A DNA stretch of 64,000 nt from Pyrenochaeta sp. MPI-SDFR-AT-0127 (lineage: Eukaryota > Ascomycota > Dothideomycetes > Pleosporales > Cucurbitariaceae), in the NCBI GenBank assembly GCA_020747015.1, contig JAGTJM010000001.1, positions 124,001 to 188,000 of the forward strand. The letters are read 5' to 3'. The position numbers and the translations under genes are program-made. Below, in pieces: positions 1 through 11,577 of this stretch (position 1 is the stretch's first letter; each line of letters begins with the position of its first letter). Below the pieces are notes generated by a model, which was given only the letters and a program-made list of their open reading frames with translations, had not been told where the DNA came from and did no database searches.

Positions 1-522
1 AGGGGCGCGTGGCCCTTCCACTCTTGACAAGCGTACGGTACTGCGACTCGCAGCATATAGGTGAATGCTAACAGCATGCAGTGAAGATGGGCGGCATGAT
101 GGGTGGATGTACGTCAGAGATGATTGAAAGCAGGCCGGTGTAACCATATCTGACCATTTGAACAGCCGTCGGGCTCATCATTGGCTTTATATTTGGTGCG
201 TATCCGTCGCAAGGCTTCTCTGAAGCGGCTCTGACGGGAGTAGGCTTCACAAATATTGTCCGCTTCGGCCCAGGGCCAAACGGGATGCTACGAACACTGG
301 GGCAATACATGATGGGTTCTGCCGCGACTTTTGGGTACGAATAACTACTACCATTCAACTGCACTGCTTACTTAGAGGGTCAGCTTCTTCATGGCCATTG
401 GCACCACGATTCGAACAGACAGCTCTCCTATTGCTACCGAAGCATTCAACAGGATCAATCGACGGCCGATGATCTTGTCACGGCAATACCACCCATACAA
501 CGCTCGTGACGAGAAGAATTAG
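1..522 (+). CDS. MGR2: Mgr2/ROMO1-family subunit of the TIM23 translocase (5' end missing)
   Basis: Homologue of yeast Mgr2 / animal Romo1, a small inner-membrane protein that gates lateral release of proteins from the TIM23 translocase. The gene was found by splicing: exons 1-32, 82-108, 166-195, 244-334 and 384-522, with introns of 49, 57, 48 and 49 nt, all GT-AG. The joined frame gives a 105-residue C-terminal part. It starts in a GPSTLDKLKMGGMMGG-like stretch, continues with SVGLIIGFIFG, then RFGPGPNGMLRTLGQYMMG, SAATFGFFMAIGTTIR, and a short basic tail ending at TAG 520-522. These glycine-rich helices and the GPGPxGxxRTLGxY motif are the family signature. The start codon lies left of the window. 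Exons of 27 and 30 nt explain why no long open frame is visible. The minus-strand frame at 68-364 is a shadow of this gene. Confidence 0.88.
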
Positions 523-1832
523 GTGCCGAATTGAAGGGGACTGATCGGAGTGGTCAAAACCTGGGTCTCATCAAGACTGTACAACAGCATTGAAGCATTC
601 ATGAATTAGGACTTGTATATATAGCAAAAGGATGAATACAGTGGAAAGTGTGAGCCACGATCTTGCACTGACAGGCGCATGATAGTTGGTAGATGTTTAC
701 TGTATGTGGCTATCATTGACGGACTCTTACCTATAGAAGCTATTTCCATGGATCGTCCTGAAAATTATACCACAACTTTCTCATCCCAAATCTTTGGATT
801 TTACTGTTCTAAAACTGCTTCCTCGCTCTTTGGTGCTGCATTTCCACAAAACCTTATTGCTTCTTCACGCACAGAGAAACGATCCCATTCGTGACTACCT
901 ACGTTTATAGCAAACAAACGCATGTTCCGAACAAGGGTCAACCGCCTGTACAGACTTATCACGCCCAACCATCACTTGAGCGCTGTGGCGACGGTTGTGT
1001 GCAAGACGTCAGTGGTCTAAGCGGAGCAGAAGCAAGTGTACGGATGGTTCCCCGGGAAAGGAAATTCGACGCCTTATTATGAGAGGTTCTGTGATCATAG
1101 TCCTCACACGCACTAAGTAAGCGCATTTTCAGTGCTGGAGCTTCAAGCAAACTGACGAGAACAACGCGGTTTCACTAACAGGCACTTGGTGATGGCCAGA
1201 ATTCGGACTTCTTCCCACCATACCGAAGATAAATTGAATAGAGGGTTAGTGTTTCAGGCAAACCAACTTCTTCAGTCCAGTGCAGATGTATGCAGCGAGT
1301 GACTGCGCGATTCATCGCTCGTTCGTTTCAGTGGATGGCTTCTCAATCGCAGGTTGTCCCTCCTGACGTGTACATATCATTTCATCTCTCCTCGCATAAT
1401 GGTTGACCTCCTATTGGAACACGCTGGACGCATGCAATACGTATGTAAATTGGGTTTTCTACTTATATTACCTTTGCGTTCATGTATTGATGGCTTGGTG
1501 AAACAAAATGGATATCAAACTCGAAGGAACGAGATATTCCATCCTAAAATAGATTAGCGTCTTGGCTTAAGTCAGTGCTCCGACTGTCTCACCCACTGCG
1601 CATTGTCTCAACTCCAGCGATTCCATCGACCGTCGACTCTTCCACGGCAATCAACACTCTCTTCGTGCTCTATTCCAACTCAGCGACGCAAACTCAAAGC
1701 TCAGCTAATCACTTGCGCCTACAGCGGCTACCCCAGTGCTCTATTCCTACAGAGCGGCGCGCCCCCTGCTCGTGTCGCGTCCGAAACCGTCAAACGCTTT
1801 ACCACGAATTGTCGACAAATACACGCGCAACA
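523..1832. other. Intergenic, no gene recognised
   Basis: Only short open frames on both strands, none with recognisable motifs. It should hold the 3' UTR of the Mgr2 gene and the promoter and 5' UTR of the SAP-domain gene. The frame of the SAP gene is open back to 1575, but that upstream part is low in protein character and is read as leader. Confidence 0.5.
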
Positions 1833-2672
1833 ATGCCGGACTACGCAAAAATGAAGAATGCCGACCTTGAGGCGCTTCTCAAGGAGCGCGGCCTACCTCA
1901 CGCCGGAAAGAAGGCCGATATGGTTGAACGCCTCCAAAAAGATGACGAGAAAGCTGCTGCATCCATATCGAAGCCCGCCAACGCTGAAGACGAAATTGAC
2001 TGGGATGATGAGGGTGATGAAGCTACCGCTGCACCCGCAGCGCAAGACGAAACGCTGACAAATGAGGACACAACTGCAAAGGCTGGAGGTGAGGGTCAGC
2101 CACCAAACCCGCAGGCTGTACCAAATCAAATTGCAGACATTGACCCAGCGAAGACCGATGATCTGTCTGTACAGCCACCAGCAGATGGCGAGGTCGACGC
2201 AAGCGCTGAGGCCGCGACCGACGAGAAGAAGGAGCCCGCGCCCGACTACTCAATAGGCCTAGCTGCCAGCAACCTTGATGAGGAAATCGAGAAGCGTAAG
2301 AAGCGCGCGTTGAAGTTTGGCACGAAGATCGAAGACGACGAAGGTCTAAAGAAATTAGAGCGCGCCAAGAAGTTTGGAGAAGTGGGCCCTCCCAAGGGTC
2401 TGGATGAAGCTTTGCCAGAGCGCGCACGAAAGCGTGGACGGGAAGATGGTGAAGATGCTGGCGGTAACAAACGCCGTGGTGGCGGTCGAGACGGTGGACG
2501 TGGAGGCCGAGGTGGTCGTGGTGGCCGAGATAGGCGAGACAATGGGCCCAGAGATGGTAGGGATGCCCGCAGGGACGGAGGCAAACCCAACAGTGGCTCG
2601 AACTGGATGAGCGAGAAAGACAGGGCTGCTGCAGAGGCGAGGAAAGCAAAGTGGGCAAAACCAGCAGCTTGA
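1833..2672 (+). CDS. SAP-domain mRNA export / RNA-binding protein, Tho1/SARNP (CIP29)-like
   Basis: Intronless, 279 residues. Tho1-family proteins act in the nucleus with the THO/TREX mRNP assembly pathway and bind nucleic acid. Residues about 1-38 form a SAP motif (MKNADLEALLKERGLPHAGK, then KADMVERL). A central acidic, Ala/Pro-rich linker follows. Residues about 148-190 carry the conserved Tho1 C-terminal motif EIEKRKKRALKFG ... LERAKKFG. The tail is RGG-rich (GGRDGGRGGRGGRGGRD) and ends with WMSEKDRAAAEARKAKWAKP. The ATG at 1833 was chosen because the SAP motif begins directly after it; the open frame extends upstream to 1575 but looks like leader. Family assignment is firm; the precise role is inferred from the family. 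Confidence 0.87.
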   Translation: MPDYAKMKNADLEALLKERGLPHAGKKADMVERLQKDDEKAAASISKPANAEDEIDWDDEGDEATAAPAAQDETLTNEDTTAKAGGEGQPPNPQAVPNQIADIDPAKTDDLSVQPPADGEVDASAEAATDEKKEPAPDYSIGLAASNLDEEIEKRKKRALKFGTKIEDDEGLKKLERAKKFGEVGPPKGLDEALPERARKRGREDGEDAGGNKRRGGGRDGGRGGRGGRGGRDRRDNGPRDGRDARRDGGKPNSGSNWMSEKDRAAAEARKAKWAKPAA

Positions 2673-3854
2673 ACTTTGACATATGATGGCGACTCTTCTT
2701 CGATTTCATTATAGGGCAACAGGCGAGCTGCAGCTTGGAGCGACCAATTTTCGAGGCGATCGTACGGATGCGGCGAAAGAGCCAAAGGCAGGACCACGGA
2801 TCTTTTTGTATAACACATTTCACAGGCAGTGTCGAATATCTGTCAGGCGAAATGCGATCGTCCTTTTCAAGTCACCGGGAATATATCAATTACATACTCA
2901 CTATCTTACAACCGGCCGCCTTGACTCGTTCACCCAACTCATAATTGCTTACTGCAGAACTTTGAGATATATCCTTTTGGAGGCAGACCTTGTGCTGCAC
3001 TGGACTGAAGCACGCGGAAAGCTTCCTAGCCAGGAACATAGTATGCTCGTTGTTGCGACACCATGTCTCACAACTTACTGAAGATGGACGAGGCCAAGGA
3101 TGACGCACTTAATATGGCCTGGAGGACATCTTTTCTTCAGCCAAATTTCCGCATAGCGATGGGACACTGCAGAATCAGTCGATTGATCACTTAGCTCATG
3201 ACAGCTGGCGCAATGTATGAGCAAGCAATGTATAGATAAGGATGTCGATGTTTAGACGCAAAGCATTAAGAACTCGCTTTCCAACTGTTCCTCCAAAAGA
3301 CAATTGCAGTCTCGTCCTGGTGCCCTCTTCCAACTTGGTACTATCACCTGTTCATATTTGCATAGCTCCATAACATTCGACACTGTTTGTGATGCCGTTC
3401 GAGGTGCAGACAAAAACATAGTCTTGTCCACTCATTATAGACGAAGTGTTGTTATCTCCTATTGAAGCTAGTTCGTCATCTGCAATACCCGACCTCGGCA
3501 CCTATTATCCCCGCACCCCAATCCACACCCTAAATTCATAAGAGCCAGCGCTTAGAAATCGTCATTACGATTGCACTAGATTTTGTGGAGATACTTAAAC
3601 GGAATTAATCCCCGCGAGCTCGATGGACCTACTCAGCCGCATACACATAGTGCTGTTCGCCGCCGTCGTCTCACAACTTTGTTACATGCGCCCTTCGAGC
3701 CCATTGTAAGCACGTTTTGGCATCATCCCGCGGAGGTTTTAACGTTTTCGGATATAAATTTCGGCAGATAATTCCGTATGACTCGACATCGTTAAGGACT
3801 TAAAGGATAGGATCTCGGGCTCTTCTGGAGGCAGAAGTACAACCCCACATTCAG
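2673..3854. other. Intergenic, no gene recognised
   Basis: About 1.2 kb between the SAP gene and the MFS transporter. Open frames of 60-130 codons overlap on both strands without family motifs or clean splice joins. It presumably holds the SAP-gene terminator and the transporter promoter; a TATA-like ATATAAAT lies at about 3753-3760, roughly 100 bp before the transporter ATG. Confidence 0.45.
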
Positions 3855-5485
3855 ATGCCGTCATCATCACATCTTGACGACAAGAGGGGGCTTGAAAATG
3901 AATCAGTCGAACATGAGGAAGGCAGTCGGCCATCCACTGCGGAGCAAGATATCCGGAATGAACTTCGGATAAGAGACGGTGCAGGAGTTGGGCCGGATAA
4001 GGAAGCACAGCTCGACGCACGATCAACAATAACGACGGAATCTGCAATCCCTCCACCCCCAGATGGTGGCCTCCATGCTTGGCTCAAAGTTTTTGGCGGG
4101 TTCATGATTTATATCAATATATGGTATATTCTTCATTTCCCTTGTCGTTGTTACCAAATGGCACTGATATAAGTCAAAGGGGATTTACATTGACATACGG
4201 AGCCTTTCAAGCCTACTACAAATCCTCCCTACTCTCCTCATCCTCCCCTAGTGCCATATCATGGATCGGTACTGTACAAGGATGGCTGCTCATCGTCATT
4301 GGGGTCCTCTCTGGCCCTCTCTTCGACCTTGGATACTTCCGTCCAATGTTGCTCCTCGGAAATTTCTTGGTCGTGTTTGGCATCATGATGTTGAGCTTGA
4401 GCACCAAATACTGGCAGGTATTCTTGAGCCAGGGTGTATGTATGGGACTTGGGGCGGGGCTATTGTACATCCCTAGTCTGGCATTGGTGGGCATTTGGTT
4501 TAGTAGGAAGAGAGCGTTGGCGATGGGCATCGTTATGAGTGGCATTGCAGTCGGTAGGTTGCATATCTTCTATCCTTGCGCAAGCCTGCGGGCCAGATCA
4601 GAAAGGGTGCGGAATTGGAACCAGAGCGACTGACCTCCCCACAGGAGGATGCATTTACATCATCATGTTCGACAAACTAACGAAGAGCGCGGGCTTTCCT
4701 TGGGCCATCCGCGGCATCGGTTTCGTCGCCCTCGTCGCGGCCCTACTTTCCATTCCAGCCCTTCTCAGCGGCTCATCTGTCCTTGCAACCAAGCGCAAAC
4801 GTCGTGCCCTTTTCGATAAATCCGCCCTCAAAGATCGCCTCTTCCTCATTTTCACTTGCTGCTCCTTCTCTACCTTTCTTGGCTATATAGTGCCATACTT
4901 CTATATTCCCACATATGCAAGGGAACGACTCGGCAGTAGCGAGAGCACAGCCCTCTATATGCTGGTATTGAGTGTAGCTGGTAGCTTCTTTGGGAGACTT
5001 GCAAGTGGACTTTTGGCACATCACATTGGCTCGATCGTGACGTGGATGTTGTGTGCGTTTGCGAGTGGGGTTTTGGCACTCTGTTGGATTGTTATTGATA
5101 AAGAGAGCACATTTATTGCTTTCAGCATCCTTTGGGGTAAAGACTATCTTCCACAGGCTCCATACTAGAACCCAAGCAACTAACATCACCGCTTCTAGGT
5201 TTCTTTTCTGCCGCTCTCGTCACAGTACCTTCCGCAGCATTTGCAAACATCACGCCCGATCTCTCACGCTTGGGTACACGCCTAGGCATGTCATGGAGCG
5301 TTTCTAGCCTGGCGACGCTGACTGGAGCACCTATTGCAGGTGCGTTATTGAAGAAGACAAATGGACAAACAAATTTCATTGGGGTTCAAGTTTGGAGCGG
5401 GGTGTGCTTGATGATAGGCACGGGCTGGCTATGCGTACTATGGGTCGCTACGGTGCGGGTGCAGAAGAAAGGTTGGAAAGTTTAA
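3855..5485 (+). CDS. MFS transporter, monocarboxylate (MCT/SLC16-like) family
   Basis: Plasma-membrane carrier of the MCT branch of the major facilitator superfamily; the substrate cannot be read from sequence. Exons 3855-4123, 4180-4553, 4645-5136 and 5199-5485 join cleanly across three GT-AG introns (56, 91 and 62 nt) into 473 residues. After a hydrophilic 70-residue N-terminus comes the MCT hallmark PPPPDGGLHAWLKVFGGF, then hydrophobic segments consistent with 12 helices, including GFTLTYGAFQAYY, SWIGTVQGWLLIVIGVLSGP, a large cytosolic loop (ATKRKRRALFDKSALKDR), and a C-terminal half ending VRVQKKGWKV. Exon 1 ends in the codon for the Trp of INIWGF, which the splice restores. The length is usual for fungal MCT-like proteins. 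A second family member lies at 23651-25118. Confidence 0.9.
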
Positions 5486-5706
5486 GGGAAAAGGAGAAAG
5501 ACATCGAACCCAAAAGCTCTACCTTTGACACGAGTAAATGACTATGTTTGAGCTTAGTCGTCCTGGATTTGCGAGCCTGGTTCCTATATTTGGTGACAGT
5601 GTATCGGAAATGCATATCGGCCGATCGTCCGATCCTACTCCTAATTACTTGCCGTTTGTCATGTAAAACGCCCGAGGAGTCACACAATCGGCCCTACCGC
5701 CTCAGC

Positions 5707-5990
5707 TCAGTCGTTGAAGTAAGCTTTTGGCTTCCATGCTCTCCAACCGTATTTCGGGTTCTTGCAGTCGGGCAGAATCTTAAATGACCCTCGTGCATCG
5801 GGGCGTTCGGCGAAGGATTTGGAACCGTTGAGCTCGTCGCGTGGTTGATGCATATCATCGTACCACTTCCAGGCACCATTGATGACCGAGGAACGTGGTA
5901 CTTGGTATCCGGTATCCAGGTGTTCGGGCTCTGATGGATTGACGTCTTGGTGGTATGGTCCAGGTCGTGGGTCGCGATTGGCAATTCAGG
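5707..5990 (-). pseudogene. Coding-like fragment of an unrecognised protein, upstream model unresolved
   Basis: The minus frame ending at the stop 5707-5709 reads as protein for about 90 residues, with segments such as NRDPRPGPYHQD, VPRSSVINGAWKWYDDM and NPKYGWRAWKPKAYFND. Three Trp, several Tyr and balanced composition are unlike random frames. Upstream (higher coordinates) the frame meets a TGA just before NRDPRP, and no acceptor in the right phase joins it to an earlier exon. A tidy intron-like segment (GTATGA ... CTAAACAG) exists at about 6030-6076 on the minus strand, but its exons do not connect in frame. It is either the last exon of a gene I could not splice or a decayed gene. No family is recognised. 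Confidence 0.4.
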
Positions 5991-7858
5991 CCTGGTGCGA
6001 TCGCCGATCCATGAATCCTTCAAGGATCGTTGACTGTTTAGCGCATGGCGCGCGTCTGTAGAAGGGAGTTCATACGTGCAATGGGATATAAGGAAGCCTA
6101 TTTGTAGATTTTGAGCGAGTAGTCGAAAGCGAGAATGCGTCGTTATATTCGCAGTAATCACTCAACACATCGCGAATACCTTCAACATTCGAATCTAAAT
6201 GCACATCTTCATGCTGAGACAAACCCAGCTTGTCATTGTTCGCTATTGAAATGTAAGCCTGGCGCCACATGTGATCTAGAATTGACTACTACATCACCGT
6301 ACTGAAATTACGTGATGATATACTATGTTGGATATCTGTCAGAAACAGAGCAATCATCGGCTGGGGCCTCTGCTGACCCCGAGTTTGATTTCTCCAAAGC
6401 CTCTGGGCGTGGAACGTGGCGGTTTTGATTAGATCATCTTTGCTTCACTACCTCGATCTAAAAGCACTTCCGCGAATGGATTGAGCTCTAGCGGGAATGG
6501 CTGCCCCCAATGCCGTAAATTGTTCAGTCCCTTTGTGGCTTTGCATTTTGTTTGCTTTATCATGCAGCCTCGATTGTGGATCTTCTGGCTGACCGCGCTC
6601 GTATCGTACCGGCTCTCACCACGCAAGATGTCAGACCTACCCTTGTGAGTCCATTTGTGGAACAAGGAATATAGCGCAAAAACACCTATTGGTGAATATG
6701 GCCATCGTGCGGCTGAGGCGTCCACACCAACGGACTATATTCTGGGCATTGAGCGTCCGTGGATGATCTCAATGCTTTGCGTTAAACGAATTCCTCGAAG
6801 ATGTGCGACGAGACGATGGAGCCAGAGTCCCTGTAACGACTCAACTATACGTTTCGACTTTCATGATCGACATCAAGGTGGTGATAGATGGAGCTGTACA
6901 CCTGATTTCATGTAGGGTGCACGCTCCAGCATCATGTACACCGATGACACACGTGTGGCACGAACTTGTGTATGCACGACCCTGCAATACCTCGTGTGAA
7001 CGTCCCGGCTCTTGAACCACCCGTATCAAGGGGTGTGCGCTGACCTTGAAGGCTTCTTGGCGATGGATGTGTTTCAGGTCATCAGAGGGATGCCCAAAAA
7101 GGGCAGGCACTCATGAAAGTGGAGTCTTTAGGACCGAAGATGTCCGCTCCGCGGACATGCCAGTGGGAAGAGACCATAAACGGCCAGCCTGTTCGCTCGT
7201 GAGAATGGCTTAGGCGACCCAAAGACGCGGTATCAAAGCAACCATGCTCCGCTCGCGTGGGAGAACACGGCAAGCCCATGGATTTGGAATCATACGCGCT
7301 TAAATGACAAGTCAAGAGTCGAGCGCTAGCGCCGGGAAGTGCCTCTGTACGTCAGCCCAAGCCGTCCCCCAGATACTGTGGTCTATGAGCACCTATATAC
7401 AACGCGGGCGTCAGATCAAACAAATGAGAGCAGATGGGGAACAAGGAAAGGCAGCATATTCTCATCTGGTGGCTAGCACGTGGCTTCTTAGCAGTGCCGA
7501 TTCCCGAAAAAGATATCTTGCATATTCAAAAGTAAGCATTAACCGAGTCCCATCCTTGCCGCCCAGGGGACGCCTTGGGCCCACTACTGAGCATAGCCAT
7601 ATACGCAAAAGAAATTGGAGTGAGGCTCCACTGTCCGTTTGCCTTGTCCAATACAAGTTACAAATCGAGCGAAAGGCTAGAAATGACAAAGTGGTAAAAA
7701 GAGGGCTGGAAGATGGTATACCTGAAAAGGATTGACCGAAAGACACATCGATTACCCTGCCCAACAACTGAAAATTCAACTATTCTAGGCCCCGAAAGAA
7801 CACCGTAGATTGGTGACACTTTGAAGCACTGAACGAAGGCTTTGTGTCTAGTGCATTG
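5991..7858. other. Gene-poor stretch with short unsupported open frames
   Basis: Several 60-140-codon frames lie on both strands, for example around 6429-6725 minus and 6803-7015 plus. Some peptides look mildly protein-like, but none splices into a longer product or shows a family motif. The right part should contain the 3' UTR of the RRM gene that ends at 7859. Confidence 0.4.
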
Positions 7859-8872
7859 CTAGCGGCCATATGACTACGTGTGGTCAGCAAAATTCTTCCC
7901 ACAATTGGCCTCACTTTGCTTACGCCAGGGTTTGAGCCATTCACGACTATAGGGGGTTCAGCTCTCCCAACAACAGTGACTTCAGTATCCATGCGGACGC
8001 TAAGTGTCATGCCCATATGCTGCCTCTGATCTAAGTATGTTACTGCAGTTTGTGCCTCTTCCTTGGATGAAAACTGGGCCGTCGCTGTGCCCTTGAAGGT
8101 CCCTGTTCGAGTATCCCGGAGCAGAGTATAATGAACAGGATACCCAACAGTACTGAGTAGTTGAGATAAGTCGTCTGGTGTGATGTTGAAACTCAAATTG
8201 CGGATGAAAATGCCGCGCGCTTCTGTCAGGAACGCGCCACTTTGAACGTTTACAGGTATTCCATTTGTGCTTGTGGAATAGACCGGATATTGGGGCGTAT
8301 GAGCAGAGTAGTTGGACGCTCCATTGTATGTTTGCGCCTGTGGATATATCCCATACGAATACATGGGTTGGGTCATGTATGGCTGGGGCGATAACGCAAG
8401 TGTGTTGCGGCTCAGTTGAATGACTCTCGCGATGTCGATGCCGCATTGCCCTGCTGAGTGGCTCCCCGCGGGTAGCCTCGAAAAGACGGAAGAACAGTTA
8501 CACTTCATGAAACGAAAGCCTTCACTGTCACGACGCGTATACCAGATATGAACCAGCATGCCTTCCAATCCACTATAGGTATCTTGAAAGCCAGGGTCAG
8601 TTTCGCTGTCAAATCTCAGACACCTGTGATAACATACTATATGCTAAATCTGCATCCTCTAGGTCGTTGAGTCTGCACCAACCCTGCTTTTCGCCTCTTC
8701 GTTGGCTTTGGCTAGGGAAAACCTCTGCCCAGCCTGGCTGCTCCTTGACCACTTTGCGAAGATTATCTTTGAATTCTTGCCACCCCGCCAAGTAAGGTGC
8801 GTTCCTTGTTGAGCCAGATACTACTAGCAAGTAGTCTCCATCACCTTCTTTCTGTGATCCTGATCTAGCCAT
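7859..8872 (-). CDS. RNA-binding protein with two RRM-like domains
   Basis: Exons on the minus strand are 8638-8872, 7924-8582 and 7859-7873, joined across GT-AG introns of 55 and 50 nt to 302 residues. The N-terminal part (about residues 1-100) has an RRM-like pattern (DGDYLLVVSGS, then a variable strand/helix and GWCRLNDLEDADLAY). A Pro/Tyr/Gln-rich linker (MTQPMYSYGIYPQAQ) follows. The second RRM has RNP2 GIFIRNLSF and RNP1-like GTFKGTATAQF. The last exon adds only SYGR before the TAG; without that splice the frame would run on through about 47 residues that look non-coding, so the spliced end is preferred. It probably binds mRNA, but no orthologue is named. The start at 8872 is the first ATG before the conserved part. 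Confidence 0.75.
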
Positions 8873-9954
8873 TTGAATTTGCGAGTGGCGAACGTTGTCC
8901 AAGTAGAGAGTGATCAAGTAGTTTGAACCGCACAAGACTCGATGTGTACGTGTAGCAGATGAAATAATAACTAACAAAGTTAAGAATAGGGCCAGAAGCT
9001 CGAGTTGTTGGAAAGAATCTATATGTAGCTGGATTTACTGTGCAAGACCAAAAGCACACTTATATACCATACTGGCGCATCACTCACAACCCCACACGCC
9101 ACTGCTTCAAGCTTTAGCGGGATCGCAGCCGACAGGATGGATCCCATGTGCGTGGCATGGAAGCATTCTCCCGACTAATGGACCACTCAGGTACCCTTGT
9201 GCTGCTGGAAGATTGACTATCCATAGACAAGGTGCCAAAGGATACCATCCCGTTTCCCCATGTGTAGCTTGCAGGTCTAGATCGAAGCACCCTTGGTGAG
9301 ATTCCGGCTAGAGATTACCGAATTACTAAATGGGGTATGTGCCAGGGATTAGTAGGCGTGGAGTCACTCCTTAATGAGTTCCTTGCGTAAGTGCACGATG
9401 TTTTGCATGGACATCCTCAACGTGCGCCATCATTCGCTACCCGCCGTGTGACCAAGAGATCTGTGCTGGATCGCACTCCACCATGTGGCTTCCAAGCCAT
9501 ATCTCCTTAAGGGTCTTTGCCCGATCTGGCCGGTCGGGAAAAGCAAAAACCCCTTAATCACGCCTCGATTATATTTACGGTTAGTGAATTTCGGATGTAC
9601 AGGTAACAATGCAGCGGTACGTTTCATGCATCTAAACTGCTATATTTCTCTTGCTTATTATTAGCGCCTCGTTTTCGGACTCATGTAGCGGACGCCATGA
9701 AAGGCAACCTAATCCAGCATAATATTAATGAGCCTCCTACCCTATTGTCAACCGAGGTGTTGCATAAAAGAGTGGAGGATATGATGTAGCCATTCAAGCT
9801 ATGCGTTTTTTTAGTCTGTCTGAGGAGGTGTTTGCTGTGGTGAAATCACTTTGGCATAAGCGACCACGCAATCAAATCACAGAACTGCAGCCCCGAGATT
9901 CTCCTGAAGCTTCTAATGCCTTTTGACCGAAAAGAAGTGACGGGCGCAACGAAA
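8873..9954. other. Intergenic, no gene recognised
   Basis: It lies between the promoter side of the minus-strand RRM gene and the 3' end of the minus-strand WD40 gene. Only short open frames are seen, with no RNA gene or repeat recognised. Confidence 0.45.
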
Positions 9955-11471
9955 CTACTGTGCTTTCCACAGAATTAGCTTTTGATCGAAGCCACCGCTC
10001 ATGAGACATTCACTACTCTCAGCAGAAGATGAGCCATCCTCGCTATAGGACTTTATCCGACCCGCCCAGAGACAGCGAAGTTTCGACCCGGGCTCGTGCG
10101 CCTCCAGAGCAGCAATATGCTTTCCACTCTTTGCTTCAATTCCACGGACAATTCCATCGTCAGAGCTCACGTAAACGCCAGACCCATCAGGTCGCCAAAC
10201 TATTCGAGGCGTCGAATATGGCGTTTGCGGCGCTAGAGTGGAGACGTTCACTAAGATGGCCGCATCATCTTGGTCTGCGCGCAGAAGTTCAGCGCGGGCT
10301 TGGGACGCTTGCGTAACCGTTCCATCTGGGTCTAGGCCAGATCCCGCGCCAAGTACTGAATGTCGTGTAGGCGGAAGCAGGAGCTTCACCACAAGTAATC
10401 TCATGTGGGGCGTTGACGAAGTTGCCACTGCGGCTAGGTACGGATCCGTAGGAGATATCTGTACATCTGCGGGTGTAAATGCAACCCACGCATTGGACTT
10501 GAGGTGGACGTTTCGAGTCAGCTTTAGTCCTACATCTAGCCCGTATTTTACATTTACGTACATGCGGAGCTAAGTTTTGCTTTCCAACAAGAGCAAATGT
10601 GGGCGAGGTTAAGCTGGAAACTACATAATAATGTAGAAAAGCGGAGTCTCTTCGAGCTACTGCCAGAATGGGCGTCCCATCATCAGGCGATGAAACAAAC
10701 ACAATGGTTTCTGGGATGCTCGGGAGATCTAGCGTTGCTACCGGTTCTCCAAGCGTAGGATTACCGGTGTTGATGTTGAGTTGGTACAGAAGAATTTTAG
10801 CGTCCCATCCTGCACTTGCAACTAAAACAGAATCCCCGCCATGCCAGATACTAAGCTTGACTAAATATTTGGCATGATCTTTCCGCTCCTCTATGGCTCT
10901 ACTGCGGGTCACATCGTAAAGGAGAAGTTTGCCAGACATTGATGCTATTAGTATATGCTGAGGCCCTAATGCGACTACATCCAATATTGGTGAGTCTTGA
11001 GAACCTGAATAAGAGTGCACCAAGCCGGGCATGGACGTGCTAGGATCTAGTAGATGGAGCTGCCTGTCTGCAGTAGTGACAGCAATGTATTGCCGAGTTT
11101 CTGCTATTGAAGGTAATGTCAAGTCGAGTACGGACACACTTAGTATGTTTGACATATTCGGTAATGAGTCAACAATCGTCGGTTTGGTAGGCGCGTGGAC
11201 AGTCCATCCTTTGTCATTGTCGTCTACACCAAGCTTCTCAAAGTTTAGACTGAGATCAAACGTCCTCTTCTCGTCCAATATAGTCTCTATTGTGGTCAAG
11301 CCATCTGAAACAGCGCCAATGTCAGGCGGCAAGCCAGCTTCTTTGACGAAGCTACTCAATGTCTAGTATACCATTAATTCGAGTGTAGGTTTGGTAGTAT
11401 GATGACGTCACCTCATCATAGCCATTAGTTCTGAGGAATCTTGCAACGAGCTCCGCCGCGGACGGAAGCAT
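9955..11471 (-). CDS. LisH/WD40-repeat protein
   Basis: Exons on the minus strand are 11412-11471, 10562-11362 and 9955-10497 (introns of 49 and 64 nt), giving 467 residues. Exon 1 encodes a LisH-like N-terminus (MLPSAAELVARFLRTNGYDE) that runs into TLSSFVKEAGLPPD. The rest is a WD40 propeller with blades such as IAVTTADRQLHLLD, ILIASMSGKLLLYDV, VASAGWDAKILLY, RIVWRPDGSGVYVSSDDG and LMSGGFDQKLILWKAQ at the C-terminus. The second splice gives NLAPH/SNAWVAFTP, a smooth WD40 strand, while reading through would insert unrelated residues. WD40 proteins are scaffolds; the partner is unknown. The gene is divergent from the SET gene, with about 100 bp between starts, so they may share a promoter. Confidence 0.8.
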
Positions 11472-11577
11472 GTTTTCGTTCCCGGAATATATCTCAAAAC
11501 TTCGTCTTGTCGAATAGAGTCGGATGACTTCGCATGAGGTGGGGGTGAAAGGGATATGCTAAAGCAGAGTCAAGCTA
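11472..11577. promoter_or_regulatory. Putative bidirectional promoter between the WD40 and SET genes
   Basis: Roughly 100 bp separate the minus-strand ATG of the WD40 gene (11471) from the first usable coding sequence of the plus-strand SET gene. No TATA box is evident. The true SET start is not certain, so the right border is approximate. Confidence 0.35.

Noticed and set aside
2023..2823. 266-codon minus-strand frame
   Set aside because: It is antisense to the SAP/RGG gene, and its composition mirrors that gene's codons.
7304..7735. 143-codon plus-strand frame
   Set aside because: It has no motifs, is overlapped by a minus-strand frame of similar quality, and has no splice partners.
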